This document shows positions 1 through 9,900 of a DNA stretch of 64,000 nucleotides, in pieces. Under the pieces are notes generated by a model, which saw nothing but the letters and a program-made list of their open reading frames with translations, had not been told where the DNA came from and searched no databases. Positions within the stretch are counted from its first letter, which is position 1, and each line of letters starts with the position of its first letter. This DNA is from SZUA-430 sp964483585 (lineage in GTDB: Bacteria > Pseudomonadota > Alphaproteobacteria > Micropepsales > Micropepsaceae), in NCBI GenBank assembly GCA_964483585.1, contig CAZABH010000014.1:1-64000 (forward strand), written 5' to 3'. The position numbers were made by a program, and so were the translations under genes.

Positions 1-1155
1 ATCGACCTCGCTGGTGTCCGGCAAGCGCCAGATGCTCCCGAGCGTGCCGCAGAACTGGTGATGCAGCCCACGGCGCTGCAGACCATCGATGGCGTACAAA
101 CGACGCGCGATGCCGTTGTCGTGCAGCTGCTGGATACCGTTACAGGCGCGATTGAAGTCCACCGGCGCGGTCCAGGTGGCTGGACTGCGCGGCGGCTTGC
201 ATTGCCCGCCAATTCGGCGCTCACCGTTCGGGCGGCGCAGCAGGGTGGCTCGCTCGTCTTCGTGTCATCGGAGAGCTTCCTTGCGCCGACGCGGCTTTGG
301 GCTGCGGATGTTGCTGGTGGAAGGCCGCGGGTGGTTGCATCGCTGCCTGCCCGCTTTCGATCGGTGACGCATCGCGTCGAGCAGAGCTGGGCCGTCTCGA
401 AGGATGGGACGCGGATACCCTATTTCCTTGTCCTTCCGAAGACAGCCCGGCTGGACGGCGGCACGCCGACATTGCTGTTCGGTTATGGCGGGTTCCGGAT
501 CTCCAAGCCGCCGGCCTATCTGCCCGAGATGGGCAAACTCTGGCTGGAACGGGGCGGGGCCTATGTCATTGCCAATATAAGGGGCGGTGGGGAGTTCGGA
601 CCCCAATGGCACAAGTCGGCCCTGCGCGAAAACAGGCAGCGGGCGTTCGATGATTTTGCTGCCGTTGCCGAGGACCTCATCGCCCGCAAGATCACCTCGG
701 CGCGGCGTCTGGGGATCTATGGCCGATCAAATGGTGGTGTGCTGACGACAGTCTCGATGACGCAGCGCCCTGACCTTTTCAATGCGGTCGTGGTCGAGAG
801 CCCGCTCATCGACATGCTGCGTTATCACAAGCTGTCCGCCGGTGCCTCGTGGGTCGCGGAATACGGGAACCCTGATGTGGATGGGGATCGGCGTTTCATC
901 GAGGCCTACTCGGCCTATCAGAAACTTCGTCCGGGTACGCCTTATCCCGAGCCCTATGTCACGACGAACACAGAGGATGATCGCGTGCATCCGGGACATG
1001 CGCGCAAGTATGCCGCGCGGCTGGCCGCGCTTGGCCTGCCGTATCTCTATTTCGAGAACACGATTGGGGGGCATTCGAACGATGCGGACCCGGCGCTCAA
1101 TGCCGAGCGATGGGCCCGGCATTATGTCTATCTGGCCCAGAAGCTGATGGACTGA
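1..1155 (+). CDS. Prolyl oligopeptidase family serine peptidase (S9A), 5' end outside window
   Basis: The frame is open from the first base, so this is the C-terminal 384 residues of a longer protein; S9A enzymes are usually about 680-720 residues. The visible part holds the end of the beta-propeller and the alpha/beta-hydrolase domain. The nucleophile Ser is in IYGRSNGG, the Asp is in the EDDRVHPGH segment and the His is in GGHSND, in the family order. Such enzymes cleave short peptides after proline. No signal peptide can be judged because the start is missing. It converges on the crotonase gene, with 6 bases between the stop codons. Family assignment is firm; substrate is unknown. Confidence 0.9.
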   Translation: MDLAGVRQAPDAPERAAELVMQPTALQTIDGVQTTRDAVVVQLLDTVTGAIEVHRRGPGGWTARRLALPANSALTVRAAQQGGSLVFVSSESFLAPTRLWAADVAGGRPRVVASLPARFRSVTHRVEQSWAVSKDGTRIPYFLVLPKTARLDGGTPTLLFGYGGFRISKPPAYLPEMGKLWLERGGAYVIANIRGGGEFGPQWHKSALRENRQRAFDDFAAVAEDLIARKITSARRLGIYGRSNGGVLTTVSMTQRPDLFNAVVVESPLIDMLRYHKLSAGASWVAEYGNPDVDGDRRFIEAYSAYQKLRPGTPYPEPYVTTNTEDDRVHPGHARKYAARLAALGLPYLYFENTIGGHSNDADPALNAERWARHYVYLAQKLMD

Positions 1156-1161
1156 GGGGCT

Positions 1162-1941
1162 TCAGGTTTCCTGTTGCTGCTTGCCGCGGGCGCGGACCTG
1201 CTCGCGGCGTGCCTCGATCGCATCGGCGGGAACGGATCTGTTGGCTGCGCCAGAGAGGCGGCGTTCGGTCTCAAGTGCCGTGCGGAAGTCCTGTGCATAG
1301 CCTTCATCGATGATCTTCTTGTAGGCCGGCAGGCACGCGGGCACGAGTGTCAGCATGTCGGCTGCCAGTTTGCGGCATACAGGAATCAGTTCCTCGTCCG
1401 GCACGATACGATTGATCATGCCCCAGTCGAGCGCCTGGCTTGCGCCCATGAAATTGCCGGTGAGCGACAGTTCCTTGGCGCGATAGATCCCGATCGTGCG
1501 GGAGAGCTTCTGCGAGAGGCCCCAGCCCGGCAGGATGCCCACGCGCCCATGTGTGTCCGCGAAGCGTGCGTTCGGCGAACAGATGAGGATGTCGCAGGCC
1601 AGTGCCAGTTCAAACCCTCCCGTGATGGCGACACCATTGATGGCGCCGATGACGGGCTTGGTGAATGCATTCAGGGATGTGACCGGATCCTGCGTTTCAA
1701 CCGTGGATGAGACGCTGTCGCGACCCTGACCCAGTTCCTTGAGGTCGAGGCCGGCGCAGAAGGCCTTGCCCGCACCGGTCAGGATTGCGGCACGTACGCC
1801 CGGGTCGGCGTTGAGGCGGTTGAAGGTCTCGGCAATGGCGGTGCGCAGCTCGCGCGACAGCGCATTCATCGCCTGCGGGCGGTTCAAGGTCACCAAGGCA
1901 ACTTCGTCCCTGATGTCGACGAGAAGGACGGGATCGCTCAT
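1162..1941 (-). CDS. Crotonase / enoyl-CoA hydratase family protein
   Basis: A 259-residue protein, normal length for a single-domain crotonase. The oxyanion-hole segment is AFCAGLDL and the GGFELALACD helix carries the first catalytic-type Glu. Where classical hydratases have the second Glu (PE before the G-I-I-P-G loop) this protein reads FADTHGRVGILPGWG, so that Glu is replaced by His or lost. A similar FADTH segment is, from memory, found in EchA6-like crotonases, so true hydratase activity is uncertain. It is the last gene of the btuB-aldolase-crotonase operon, starting 7 bases after the aldolase stop. It may be a hydratase, an isomerase or a non-hydratase acyl-CoA binder. Confidence 0.88.
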   Translation of the reverse strand: MSDPVLLVDIRDEVALVTLNRPQAMNALSRELRTAIAETFNRLNADPGVRAAILTGAGKAFCAGLDLKELGQGRDSVSSTVETQDPVTSLNAFTKPVIGAINGVAITGGFELALACDILICSPNARFADTHGRVGILPGWGLSQKLSRTIGIYRAKELSLTGNFMGASQALDWGMINRIVPDEELIPVCRKLAADMLTLVPACLPAYKKIIDEGYAQDFRTALETERRLSGAANRSVPADAIEARREQVRARGKQQQET

Positions 1942-1948
1942 CGGGGTG

Positions 1949-2707
1949 CTAATCCTTGTGGGTGAAGTGGGCCTGCAATTCGCTGCCCAGTGCCAACAGG
2001 CCTGTGTCGGAGGCTACGGTCACAAGATCGAATCCCTTGTTGAACATGGCCTTTGAATAATCGGGTGATACGCAATAGATGCCAGCCCTGAGCCCGTTCG
2101 CCTTGGCGACGGCAAGGATGCGATCGATGGCCTTGACCACCACGGGGTCGGTCTGATCCATGCGGCCCTCGCGTCCCAGCGACAGGCCGAGATCCGACGG
2201 TCCGACATAGAGCATGTCGAGGCCTTCGACCCCGGCGATGGCTTCGACGTGTTCGAGGCCTGCGGCGGTCTCGATCTGGGCGATGGCGAGGATTGTCGAA
2301 TTGGCGCGTGCCGCATAATCCGGTGACAGGAATCGTGCCCGATTGGGTCCCAGGCTTCGATAGCCCCGCGGTGCATAGCGCAGTGCGCCTACAAAGCGCT
2401 CGCACTCGTCGCGGGTGTTTATCGTGGGGCAGATCACGCCCATGGCGCCCGCGTCGGCGGCGCGCATCACCTGCGTCGGATCGTTCCAGCCGACGCGTAC
2501 GAGCGGGGTCGTGCGGGTGGTCGCGATTGCCGTCAGCATGGCAACCATGTCTGCATAGCCGATTGCGCCGTGCTGTGTGTCGACGGTGATCGAGTCCCAG
2601 CCCTGGTGGGCGATGATCTCTGTCGCGTAGGACGAGGGAATGCCCGCCCAGACATTGGTGACGGCGCGGCCCGAGGACCACGCCGCCTTCAGTTTGTTTT
2701 CAAGCAT
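1949..2707 (-). CDS. HpcH/HpaI family aldolase/lyase
   Basis: A 252-residue protein matching class II pyruvate-dependent aldolases (2-keto-3-deoxy acid aldolase type). Visible motifs are the DTQHG base segment, RVGWNDP, the GAMGVICP and RYAPRGYRSLGP loops, and the metal ligands Glu in QIET and Asp in GPSDLG. The family cleaves 4-hydroxy-2-oxo acids to pyruvate plus an aldehyde; the aldehyde partner here is unknown. The start codon lies 9 bases after the btuB-like stop, with a GGAAC ribosome site, so it is almost certainly co-transcribed behind the cobalamin riboswitch. Confidence 0.9.
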   Translation of the reverse strand: MLENKLKAAWSSGRAVTNVWAGIPSSYATEIIAHQGWDSITVDTQHGAIGYADMVAMLTAIATTRTTPLVRVGWNDPTQVMRAADAGAMGVICPTINTRDECERFVGALRYAPRGYRSLGPNRARFLSPDYAARANSTILAIAQIETAAGLEHVEAIAGVEGLDMLYVGPSDLGLSLGREGRMDQTDPVVVKAIDRILAVAKANGLRAGIYCVSPDYSKAMFNKGFDLVTVASDTGLLALGSELQAHFTHKD

Positions 2708-2716
2708 CTTGTTCCG

Positions 2717-4621
2717 CTACATCCTGATCCTGATGCCAGCATAGGCCGACCTGCCGGGGGCGCGGAAGGAAAATGCGTCCTCGTAGCGTTCGTCGAACAG
2801 GTTTTCCACGCGTGCGAAGGCCTCGAGGTTTTCCGTCAGGCGGTGCGTGCCATAGAGGTTCACAAGGACATAGGGGTCGAGCGAAACGGTATCCTCGGGG
2901 GTCGTGAAGATGAATTCGCTGTCCTGCTGCTCGCCGTTGTAGCGTACCCCCAGGCCCAGGCTCGCATTGCTGAAGGTGTAGGTGGCGTTGATGGAGGCCA
3001 AATGTTGCGGTCGACGTATTTCGCTGCGGCCATCTTCTTCGGCGTCTGCCCAGGTGTAGCTGGCCGCAAGGGTCCATGCGCCGAGGCTGGCATCGCCTGC
3101 CAGTTCGAGGCCCCGGCGGTGGCTGTCGGTCGTCCTGTTGCCCGGCGTTGCGATGAAGAGCGGCGGAAGGAAGCTGGTGAAGATCTCGTCTTCCAGCGTG
3201 GCCTCGAACCATGTTGCGGACAGCTTGACCTGCCGGTCCATCAGATGGTGGTCAACACCGATGTCCCAGCCGACCGATTTCTCCGGTTTCAGGGACGGGT
3301 TGCCGATGAAGCTTGTCGGGTCGAAGCCGAAGAGTTCGAAATTGTTCGGGTTCTTGATGCCTGAGCCTGTGGTGGCGCGCAGGCGCGTGTCACCCAGGCG
3401 GTAGCTTGCCTGCAGGCGGTATGTGGTCGCGTCGGCGAAGCGCTCGTTGCGGTCATGGCGTACGGCGATTCCTGTGTCGAGGTCGCCCCAGGCGATGTCA
3501 TAGCTTGCGACAAGGCCCGTGTTCTCGATCTGGCGGAGGTCATTCAAGGGTGAGGGAATGCCGATCGCGACGTTGCGATAGCTTTCCTTCTTCCAGTCAA
3601 TGGCACCCGTGAGGCGATGCGAGATGTCTGCGCTCGCAAGGTTCAGGGCGGCTATGGCGCTGAGCTTGTCGCGGTGACCATCTGAGAAGAAGGATGGCGC
3701 GCCGCCGGCGTAATTGAATCGGGCGCCGTCAATGAAGTTCCATGCGAGCTTTGCTTCAAGCAAGCCATCGAACGCCCTGGCTTCGAGTTGAACGTTGCCC
3801 GATAGGCTGTCCGTGCGCGTGACATCGTCGCCGTCGACGGCGAGGCCCTGCGTCGGTGACAGGAAGGCGAAGTCCTGCGGGTCGCCTTCGGCACGTGTCA
3901 GGACCTTGCGCAGGAAGGCGCGCAGTTCGATGTCGGGCGTTATGCTGGCGCCGGCGTTGAGGAACCAGCTGCGCTCCATGCTGCCGTCGTCCTCGTCACC
4001 GGCACGCGCGATGTTGCTGCCATCGGTGACGCGGTAGGATGTGCTGGCGTAGGCGTCGAAGCTGTCGTCGCCCCATGCAGCCGACAGGGAGCCGGCTGCG
4101 GTGTTGAATGAACCTGCTTCTGCCTGGGCGCCAAAGGCCAGCGGACCCTCACCCCGCTTCGGGATGAAGTTTATCACGCCACCGATGGCATCGGAGCCGT
4201 AAAGTGCGCTCTGGCTGCCGCGCAGGATCTCGATGCGTGCGATGTCGCCTGCCAGGAGGCCCGCGAAGTCGAACTCGCCCTGGAAAGGGTCGTTTACCTC
4301 GGCGCCGTCGAACAGGACAAGCGTGTGGTTGCCCTCGCTGCCGCGCGTGCGGACCTGTGTGGCGCCTCCGGGGCCGCCTGTTCGTGATATGGCAAGGCCG
4401 GGCACGTCGCGCAGGATGTCAGACACATAGACGGTCTGTCTCTGCTCGAGCTGGCCTTCGCTGATGATCGTCACGGTGGTGCCGAGACGATCCTCGGTGG
4501 TCTGGCCAATGCGGTTGCCGGTGACGACGATCTTTTCGATCGTGTCTGCGCCGAGGCTTGGTGTTGCGAGTGTTGCTGAAAGAATGATGCTGGCGCAGCT
4601 GGCGCCCGAGATGGTCTTCAT
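2717..4621 (-). CDS. btuB: TonB-dependent outer-membrane receptor, probable cobalamin receptor
   Basis: A 634-residue protein from the ATG at 4621, which has a GGGGGA ribosome site; an in-frame extension upstream is not needed. A signal peptide ends near SLGA. Next come a TonB box (EKIVVTG), a plug domain with LRDVPGLAISRTG and GSDAIGGVINF, and a beta-barrel that ends in an aromatic/hydrophobic strand (IRIRM). About 630 residues fits BtuB. The cobalamin riboswitch directly upstream on the same strand strongly supports a corrinoid substrate. The aldolase and crotonase genes follow closely, so the three probably share one transcript that is repressed when cobalamin is plentiful. Confidence 0.9.
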   Translation of the reverse strand: MKTISGASCASIILSATLATPSLGADTIEKIVVTGNRIGQTTEDRLGTTVTIISEGQLEQRQTVYVSDILRDVPGLAISRTGGPGGATQVRTRGSEGNHTLVLFDGAEVNDPFQGEFDFAGLLAGDIARIEILRGSQSALYGSDAIGGVINFIPKRGEGPLAFGAQAEAGSFNTAAGSLSAAWGDDSFDAYASTSYRVTDGSNIARAGDEDDGSMERSWFLNAGASITPDIELRAFLRKVLTRAEGDPQDFAFLSPTQGLAVDGDDVTRTDSLSGNVQLEARAFDGLLEAKLAWNFIDGARFNYAGGAPSFFSDGHRDKLSAIAALNLASADISHRLTGAIDWKKESYRNVAIGIPSPLNDLRQIENTGLVASYDIAWGDLDTGIAVRHDRNERFADATTYRLQASYRLGDTRLRATTGSGIKNPNNFELFGFDPTSFIGNPSLKPEKSVGWDIGVDHHLMDRQVKLSATWFEATLEDEIFTSFLPPLFIATPGNRTTDSHRRGLELAGDASLGAWTLAASYTWADAEEDGRSEIRRPQHLASINATYTFSNASLGLGVRYNGEQQDSEFIFTTPEDTVSLDPYVLVNLYGTHRLTENLEAFARVENLFDERYEDAFSFRAPGRSAYAGIRIRM

Positions 4622-4774
4622 GGTGGTCCCCCGACCTTTGGTGTCGTGCTCGCCTCGTTCCCTGCCGACGCGCGCGTGCTCAGTCCCGCCCGCAATTGGG
4701 CAAGCCTGCTCCACGTCACCGCTCCGGAGGGATCCGTCTCGTCAGGCGCCCTCCGCACCTTCAGGGGGTGACTA

Positions 4775-4935
4775 CGTCGGCAGGTCTCCTGGCTTCACAA
4801 CACTTCACCTTTGCCGCCTTCCCGGATCGCTGGACCCAGTGGCATTTGTGGCCGGTGCACCGTTGCTTACAGTTGCGGGGGCAGCCCCGGATCTTCACCG
4901 GGTTCCCTTGACCGTCGTAACGGATGCATTGTTGA
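4775..4935 (-). promoter_or_regulatory. Cobalamin (AdoCbl) riboswitch
   Basis: Read on the minus strand, the region holds the hallmark blocks of the cobalamin riboswitch in the right order: GGGAACCCGGTGAA near 4907-4893, the CCGGGGCTGCCCCCGCAACTG core, the B12 box GCCACTGGG near 4835, and AGCCAGGAGACCTGCC at 4794-4779. It lies 150-310 bases upstream of the TonB receptor ATG. The element binds adenosylcobalamin and turns off the downstream genes. The outer limits are approximate because the P1 stem was not folded. Confidence 0.95.
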
Positions 4936-5060
4936 GCGATGTGTACGGTATCGTCAAGGGCGCGAATGGCGATGCTGTGGATGGATGCTGGTCAGGATGC
5001 GTGCAGTGCATCCGGCGGGTGTAGGCTTCCTGCGTGCGAACAATCATCAGGCGCCTCATC

Positions 5061-6467
5061 ATGAACATGCAGACACGTGCGCAACGGATCCTGCAACTGC
5101 TCTCGGGCGTACGTGCACAGAACGTCGATGCCGGTGTCAGCGGACGATTGCTGGTTTCGTTTCGGGAGACCGAGCGAAGGGGCTTGATGCTGGCCTCGGC
5201 CGTTCGTGCAATGGCGATACTTTTGATGATCGTCGCCTTCATTGCCTTGCAAGGGCTGACGGGCGGTGGTTCGCTGGTTCTTGTTGCGATGGCTGCTGGG
5301 CTTGGCGTCTTGGGTGTCCTGCAGTTTGCGATGCTGATGCGCTATCCAGATGATACGCATGCAAAATATGTGTTCGCGTCAATCGACTGCCTCTGGCTGA
5401 CAGCTTTCCTGGTCTGGCGGCATGATGTCTCGGTCGAGCTGCCGCCGGTGACCGTTGCGGTCAAGGAAGGTGCCCTGCTCTTCTATATCGCGATCCTTGT
5501 GCAGAGCGCCTTCAGTCATTCACCCCGTTTCATCCTCTGGACCGGGGGATGGGTTATTGCCAGCTGGGCCGTGGTGCTTGGCGTAGCCGCGTCTTTGCCT
5601 GGGACTGTGTTCAGCCTGCCTGCAGGCGGGGATCCATGGCTTGCCTATGGGGGGCCGACATATCTGCCAATGACCAAGGTAGGCTATGACTTCGTCATCT
5701 TCCTCTGCATCCTCGCGGGGCTTGTCGTTGCGGTCTGGCGGTCACGTGAACTGGTCCGCGCGGCAGTCACGGCCGAGAAGGCGCGTGCGAATCTGGCCCG
5801 GCACTTTTCCCCGAAGGTGCTCGATGCCGTCAGTTCTCGCGCGCAGCCTTTCGGTGCCATCCGTCGCCAATCAGCGGCTGTTCTGTTCGCCGATATCAGG
5901 GGCTTCACGACCAGGTGCGAGACGATGCCTCCCGAGGAAGCCATTGCTTTCCTGCGCGATTTCCATGCCCGCATGGAAGATATCATCTTCCGCCATGGAG
6001 GCACGCTGGACAAAATCCTGGGTGACGGCCTTCTGGCTGTTTTCGGCATTCCGGATCGGGGACATGGTGATGCAGGGGATGCCCTTGCCTGCGCGCAGGA
6101 GATGATCAGGAGCGTCGCGATCTGGAATGACGAGCGCGCGGCCAATGGCCAGTTCCCCGTCCAGATTGGTGTAGGGCTGCATCATGGTCCCGTGGTGACG
6201 GGTGATTTGGGCAGCGAACGGCTCATGACGTTCACGGTTGTGGGCGACACCGTCAATGTGGCCAGCCGCTTGCAGTCCCTATCGAAGGACATGGGTACGC
6301 GCCTGGTTGTCAGCGAGGCGCTGGTGAACGCGGTCAGGGATGAAATGCGTCACGATGCGCAACTTGTCGGTGAGTTGACACTGGTTGGTGCGCGCCAGTT
6401 GCGTGGTCGTGAGCGCGAAACCGTCGTCTATGCTCTTCGTCAGGATGTGGCGGGCTGTGCTGCGTAA
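5061..6467 (+). CDS. Membrane-bound class III adenylate/guanylate cyclase
   Basis: A 468-residue protein from the ATG at 5061; a GTG at 5034 would add nine residues and cannot be excluded. About six hydrophobic segments fill the first 240 residues, followed by a short helical linker and a C-terminal cyclase catalytic domain. Metal-binding Asp residues are in FADIRGFT and in KILGDGLLAVFG, the purine-specifying Lys precedes ILGDG, and VVGDTVNVASRLQ holds the Asp and transition-state Arg. This set looks complete and favours ATP as substrate. It probably makes cAMP in response to a membrane signal. It is divergent from btuB, and no effector gene is adjacent. Confidence 0.9.
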   Translation: MNMQTRAQRILQLLSGVRAQNVDAGVSGRLLVSFRETERRGLMLASAVRAMAILLMIVAFIALQGLTGGGSLVLVAMAAGLGVLGVLQFAMLMRYPDDTHAKYVFASIDCLWLTAFLVWRHDVSVELPPVTVAVKEGALLFYIAILVQSAFSHSPRFILWTGGWVIASWAVVLGVAASLPGTVFSLPAGGDPWLAYGGPTYLPMTKVGYDFVIFLCILAGLVVAVWRSRELVRAAVTAEKARANLARHFSPKVLDAVSSRAQPFGAIRRQSAAVLFADIRGFTTRCETMPPEEAIAFLRDFHARMEDIIFRHGGTLDKILGDGLLAVFGIPDRGHGDAGDALACAQEMIRSVAIWNDERAANGQFPVQIGVGLHHGPVVTGDLGSERLMTFTVVGDTVNVASRLQSLSKDMGTRLVVSEALVNAVRDEMRHDAQLVGELTLVGARQLRGRERETVVYALRQDVAGCAA

Positions 6468-6648
6468 CTTCTGACTGCATCATGCAGGAATTAACGCACG
6501 CAGCGGTCGCGCTCGCGACAACTTCCACTCCGTGTCGAAACTGTCCCCTGTCAGTTGCGTCGTTTTTTTCAAACTTCCACTCTCGGTCAGTGGTTCTTTC
6601 ATGTTTGTCGGTGCATCACAGTCATCGTGAACTGACAAGCGACGGCTC

Positions 6649-6873
6649 ATGTCCAAGAAGAATTCATTCATTGATCCAGATCCCGATGTCATCCGCTCGG
6701 CATGGCTGATGATCCGCAATCATGGAGATCGCGCCATGCGTGAAGCCACGCGCCAGCAGCAGGCCATGATCAAGCGCGGCGACTCGCGCGGCATCAGCCT
6801 GTGGTGGTCAATTGGCCAAGCCATTCAGGAGCTGCGCCGCACGAAGCGGGCGCCGCACGAGCCGCTCAACTAG
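6649..6873 (+). CDS. Small hypothetical protein, 74 residues
   Basis: A short acidic-to-basic helical protein with a central GD-SRG-ISLWWSIGQAIQEL segment. The W-x-x-I-x-x-AI-x-EL pattern recalls short conserved proteins of alphaproteobacteria, but no named family can be assigned with certainty. It stands alone between the cyclase gene and the convergent CHAT gene. It is followed 15 bases later by a good Rho-independent terminator, which supports it being a real transcribed gene. No signal peptide, membrane helix or Cys cluster is visible. Function unknown. Confidence 0.65.
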   Translation: MSKKNSFIDPDPDVIRSAWLMIRNHGDRAMREATRQQQAMIKRGDSRGISLWWSIGQAIQELRRTKRAPHEPLN

Positions 6874-6888
6874 TTTTGGGGATACTTT

Positions 6889-6916
6889 GGCGGGCCACCA
6901 CCCGCCCCCCTTTTTT
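6889..6916 (+). terminator. Rho-independent terminator after the 74-residue gene
   Basis: GGCGGG at 6889-6894 pairs with CCCGCC at 6901-6906 across a 6-base loop, followed by four C and six T. The T run overlaps the stop codon of the CHAT gene on the other strand. Confidence 0.8.
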
Positions 6917-9900
6917 ATCTGTTCAGGGTTTCACCCACGACGCTGAATGCCGCCCATGAAGAAGGGTGGGCATTTGCGGGGTGATCCCTGTCAGTGAGGC
7001 TGGCGAGCATTGCCTTACGCAAGGCTGCAGCCTGGCCGTCTCCCGGTGTGTTGCGGTAATTCCTGATTGCTGCGGTCGCTATGCGCGCAGCGTTGCGATC
7101 AAACACGTTCCAGTGCGTGTGCATGACCGATGCGGCGCCTGCGCGGAAAAAGGCCTCGGCCAGGATGTCGGCACCTGTGCCACCGGCGCCGGCGGTATTG
7201 CACGCCGAGAGGACCACGAATGTGCGGTCCAGCCTCAAACGGGCGATTTCCCATGGCTCCAGCCTCGCGTCGCCTGATCCGTCATCGGACAGGATGAGTG
7301 CCGGGTAGGCATGCGCCTTGTCGGGCGGCAGGGTGTGCGTGGCGAAGGCAAGAACGCGGGTCTTGGAGAGATCAATCCTGCGCAGGTTGTCGGGGGTTGC
7401 ATCCTTGCCTGTCAGGATCGTGGCTGTGCCAATGCTGCGGAGAGCCTCGAGCTCGTTCCGCGCATGTGGCAATGGGGCGAGCTTCAGCCTCGGTGTGGCA
7501 TTGGGCGCGCCCAAGCCGACAAGCTTCCAAGGGGTTGCTTCTTGTATAGAATCCTTATTTCTCAGGGACACAATGCTGGATAGCGATGGATATGTTGTGA
7601 TGGTGTGACTGCGGATCAGCCAGGCGGTCTCGCGCAGGTTGGAGGGTGCGCTGTCTGCCCGCTCTGACTCCAGCACGGGCCGCGTGACCAGCGTTGCCAT
7701 CGGCAGGTTGCGCAGGGGCCCGTCGACGAGGAACAGGATGCGCGTGCTTTTGCGAACGAGGCCCTTCAGTGGTCCGAGGATCGCCTGGTGAAGGCGATGG
7801 GCACGCGCGCGGTTGAAGGGTGGTAGGCTGGATGTCCAGAGGCTGGGGTCAAGTTGACTACGCAAAGCTTCAACCTCGCGCGCGATGTCCTGCGGCGACA
7901 TTGCCATGCGGTGCCAGGCGGCCTCTGTTCGTGATGTTGCCAGGACGTAGTGCGCGTCTGCAAGCGGGACAATCATCACCACGATTTCGCCTGGCTGAAG
8001 CGCCTTTCGGGCGTCGCGTAGCGTTGTGGGTGGCGCCCTGAGGTGAAGCTGGTAGTCCCTGTTTGCACGCAGAATGCGATCGGCTTGCGCGACCGCGCGC
8101 TGGTGTGCCTTCAGGGTCTCGCGCAGGCTTGCCATTTCCCCGGCGGTGGCTCCGGCAGCGAGGCGCAGCTGAGACGCCTTCTCCGTTCGATCGAGCGCTG
8201 CAAGACCGGTGACCAGTGCTTCCAGCTGCTGGCGTGCGTCCTCATCGGGCAGGCTTGACTTGAGCCTTCCCATGTCAAGCGCATGACTGAGCTTGTCCGA
8301 CAGAAGCCTGTCGGCCATTGCAAAGGCTGTAGCCTCGGCCTGCTCGCTCGTGTCGGTGTCGCCTGCGCTGATTGCAGCAAGGGCCGTGCGCAGCGTGTTC
8401 TCGTGGACCTGTCGCAATGTGGTGCTGTCTGGTGGACGTTCGGCCATGCGTTCGCGCAAGGTGTCGTGCTGGTGTTTGCTGGCTGCAATGCGCGAGGCTG
8501 CGCTTGCATGACCGAGTGCCTTGCCTGGCTCGTTGCGTTCCATCAGCAGCTGCGACATGAGCAGATGCGCGTCGGCTGCGATTGTTGCATGGGCCGGCAG
8601 GATCGCCTCAAGCGTCGGCAGCGCACCAGCGAGAGCGACCTGCGCGTCGTCGCGTCGTCCAACGCCGAAGGCTGCCTTTGCATAGAGGTATTGTACCATC
8701 GCATGATCGAAGGATGCGGTGCCGAAGTGGATGGCGATCTGGGTGCGGGCCTGACCCGCCCAGGTGAGTGCATCTTCGAGGCTGCCGCTGTTCACAAGAA
8801 TTCGCGTCACGTTCAGTGCCGAACGTGCGGCTTGTGCGCTGTCGATGCCATGCGTGCGTGTGATGATCTCGTGTGCCTTGAAGGCAAGCGTTTTCGGATT
8901 GCTGCGTGTTGCGAAGGGTGTTCCGGCCAATTGCATCAGAAGCGGGGCTGTGGCCGGGTGAGCCTGACCCAGGTTTTGCTCGATGGCGGAGATCGCCTGC
9001 CAGAGAAGAGCTTGCGCCTCGGCATGACCACCCTCTTCCGACAGGAGTTCGGCGAGCGTTGCCAAGGCCATGACATCCGCGTCGGTGCCCTTGGTGCGGC
9101 GGGCGGACTCGCGGGCGGCTGCAAGGAAATCGCGTGACTTTGGGGTGTCTCCCAGGTCTCGGTAGAGGCTGGCCAGGTTTGTGAGCGTTCCCACATTGTC
9201 CGGATGGCCTGGCGCGAGGAAGGCCCTGTCGATTTCGATGGCGCGCAGATAAGCCTTCTCGGCCTCAGCGAGGCGGCCGCTGCCATGGTAGAGTTGTCCC
9301 AGGTTCGAAAGCGTGGTGGCGACTGCGGGATGGTCGGGGCCATGGCGCTGCTCGTCGAGCGCGAGGGCCTCTTCCAGCAGGGGCTCTGCCTTCGCAAAAT
9401 CCAATGCTGCCATGTGGGCGGTGGCCAGGTTTGCGAGGGATGTGGCCAGATTGTCGCTTTTGCGGTTGTCGGCCTTGCGTGTCAGTTCAAGTGCCTGCCC
9501 CAACAGGGCCCCCGCTTCGGACTGTTTGCCCATGTCCAGACAGAGCAGTCCCAGGTTGGTCATGGTGGTGACCGTGCGCGGGTGGTCGATGCCCAGCAGT
9601 CGCCGGTTTCCCGCGAGTGTCTCGCGCATCATTACTTCGGCCTGTCGCCAGTTGCCCAGTTTCGCCAGGACCAGCGCGATGTTGTTCTGGGCGATCAAGG
9701 TGTCACCGTGATCTGGTCCCAGGCGCGTGCGCCGTATCTCGTGGGCGGTGCGAAAACGCTTGAGGGCCAGATCGTAGCGTCCTTCCAGGTGCGCAACCTG
9801 TCCCAGGCGATTGTACCAGAGGGCCACGCGCAGGCTGCGTGCGCCGGTTTCCCTGGCGTCACGCGCGAGCTCGTCCAGGGCCATGCGCTCGGCAGCAGCA

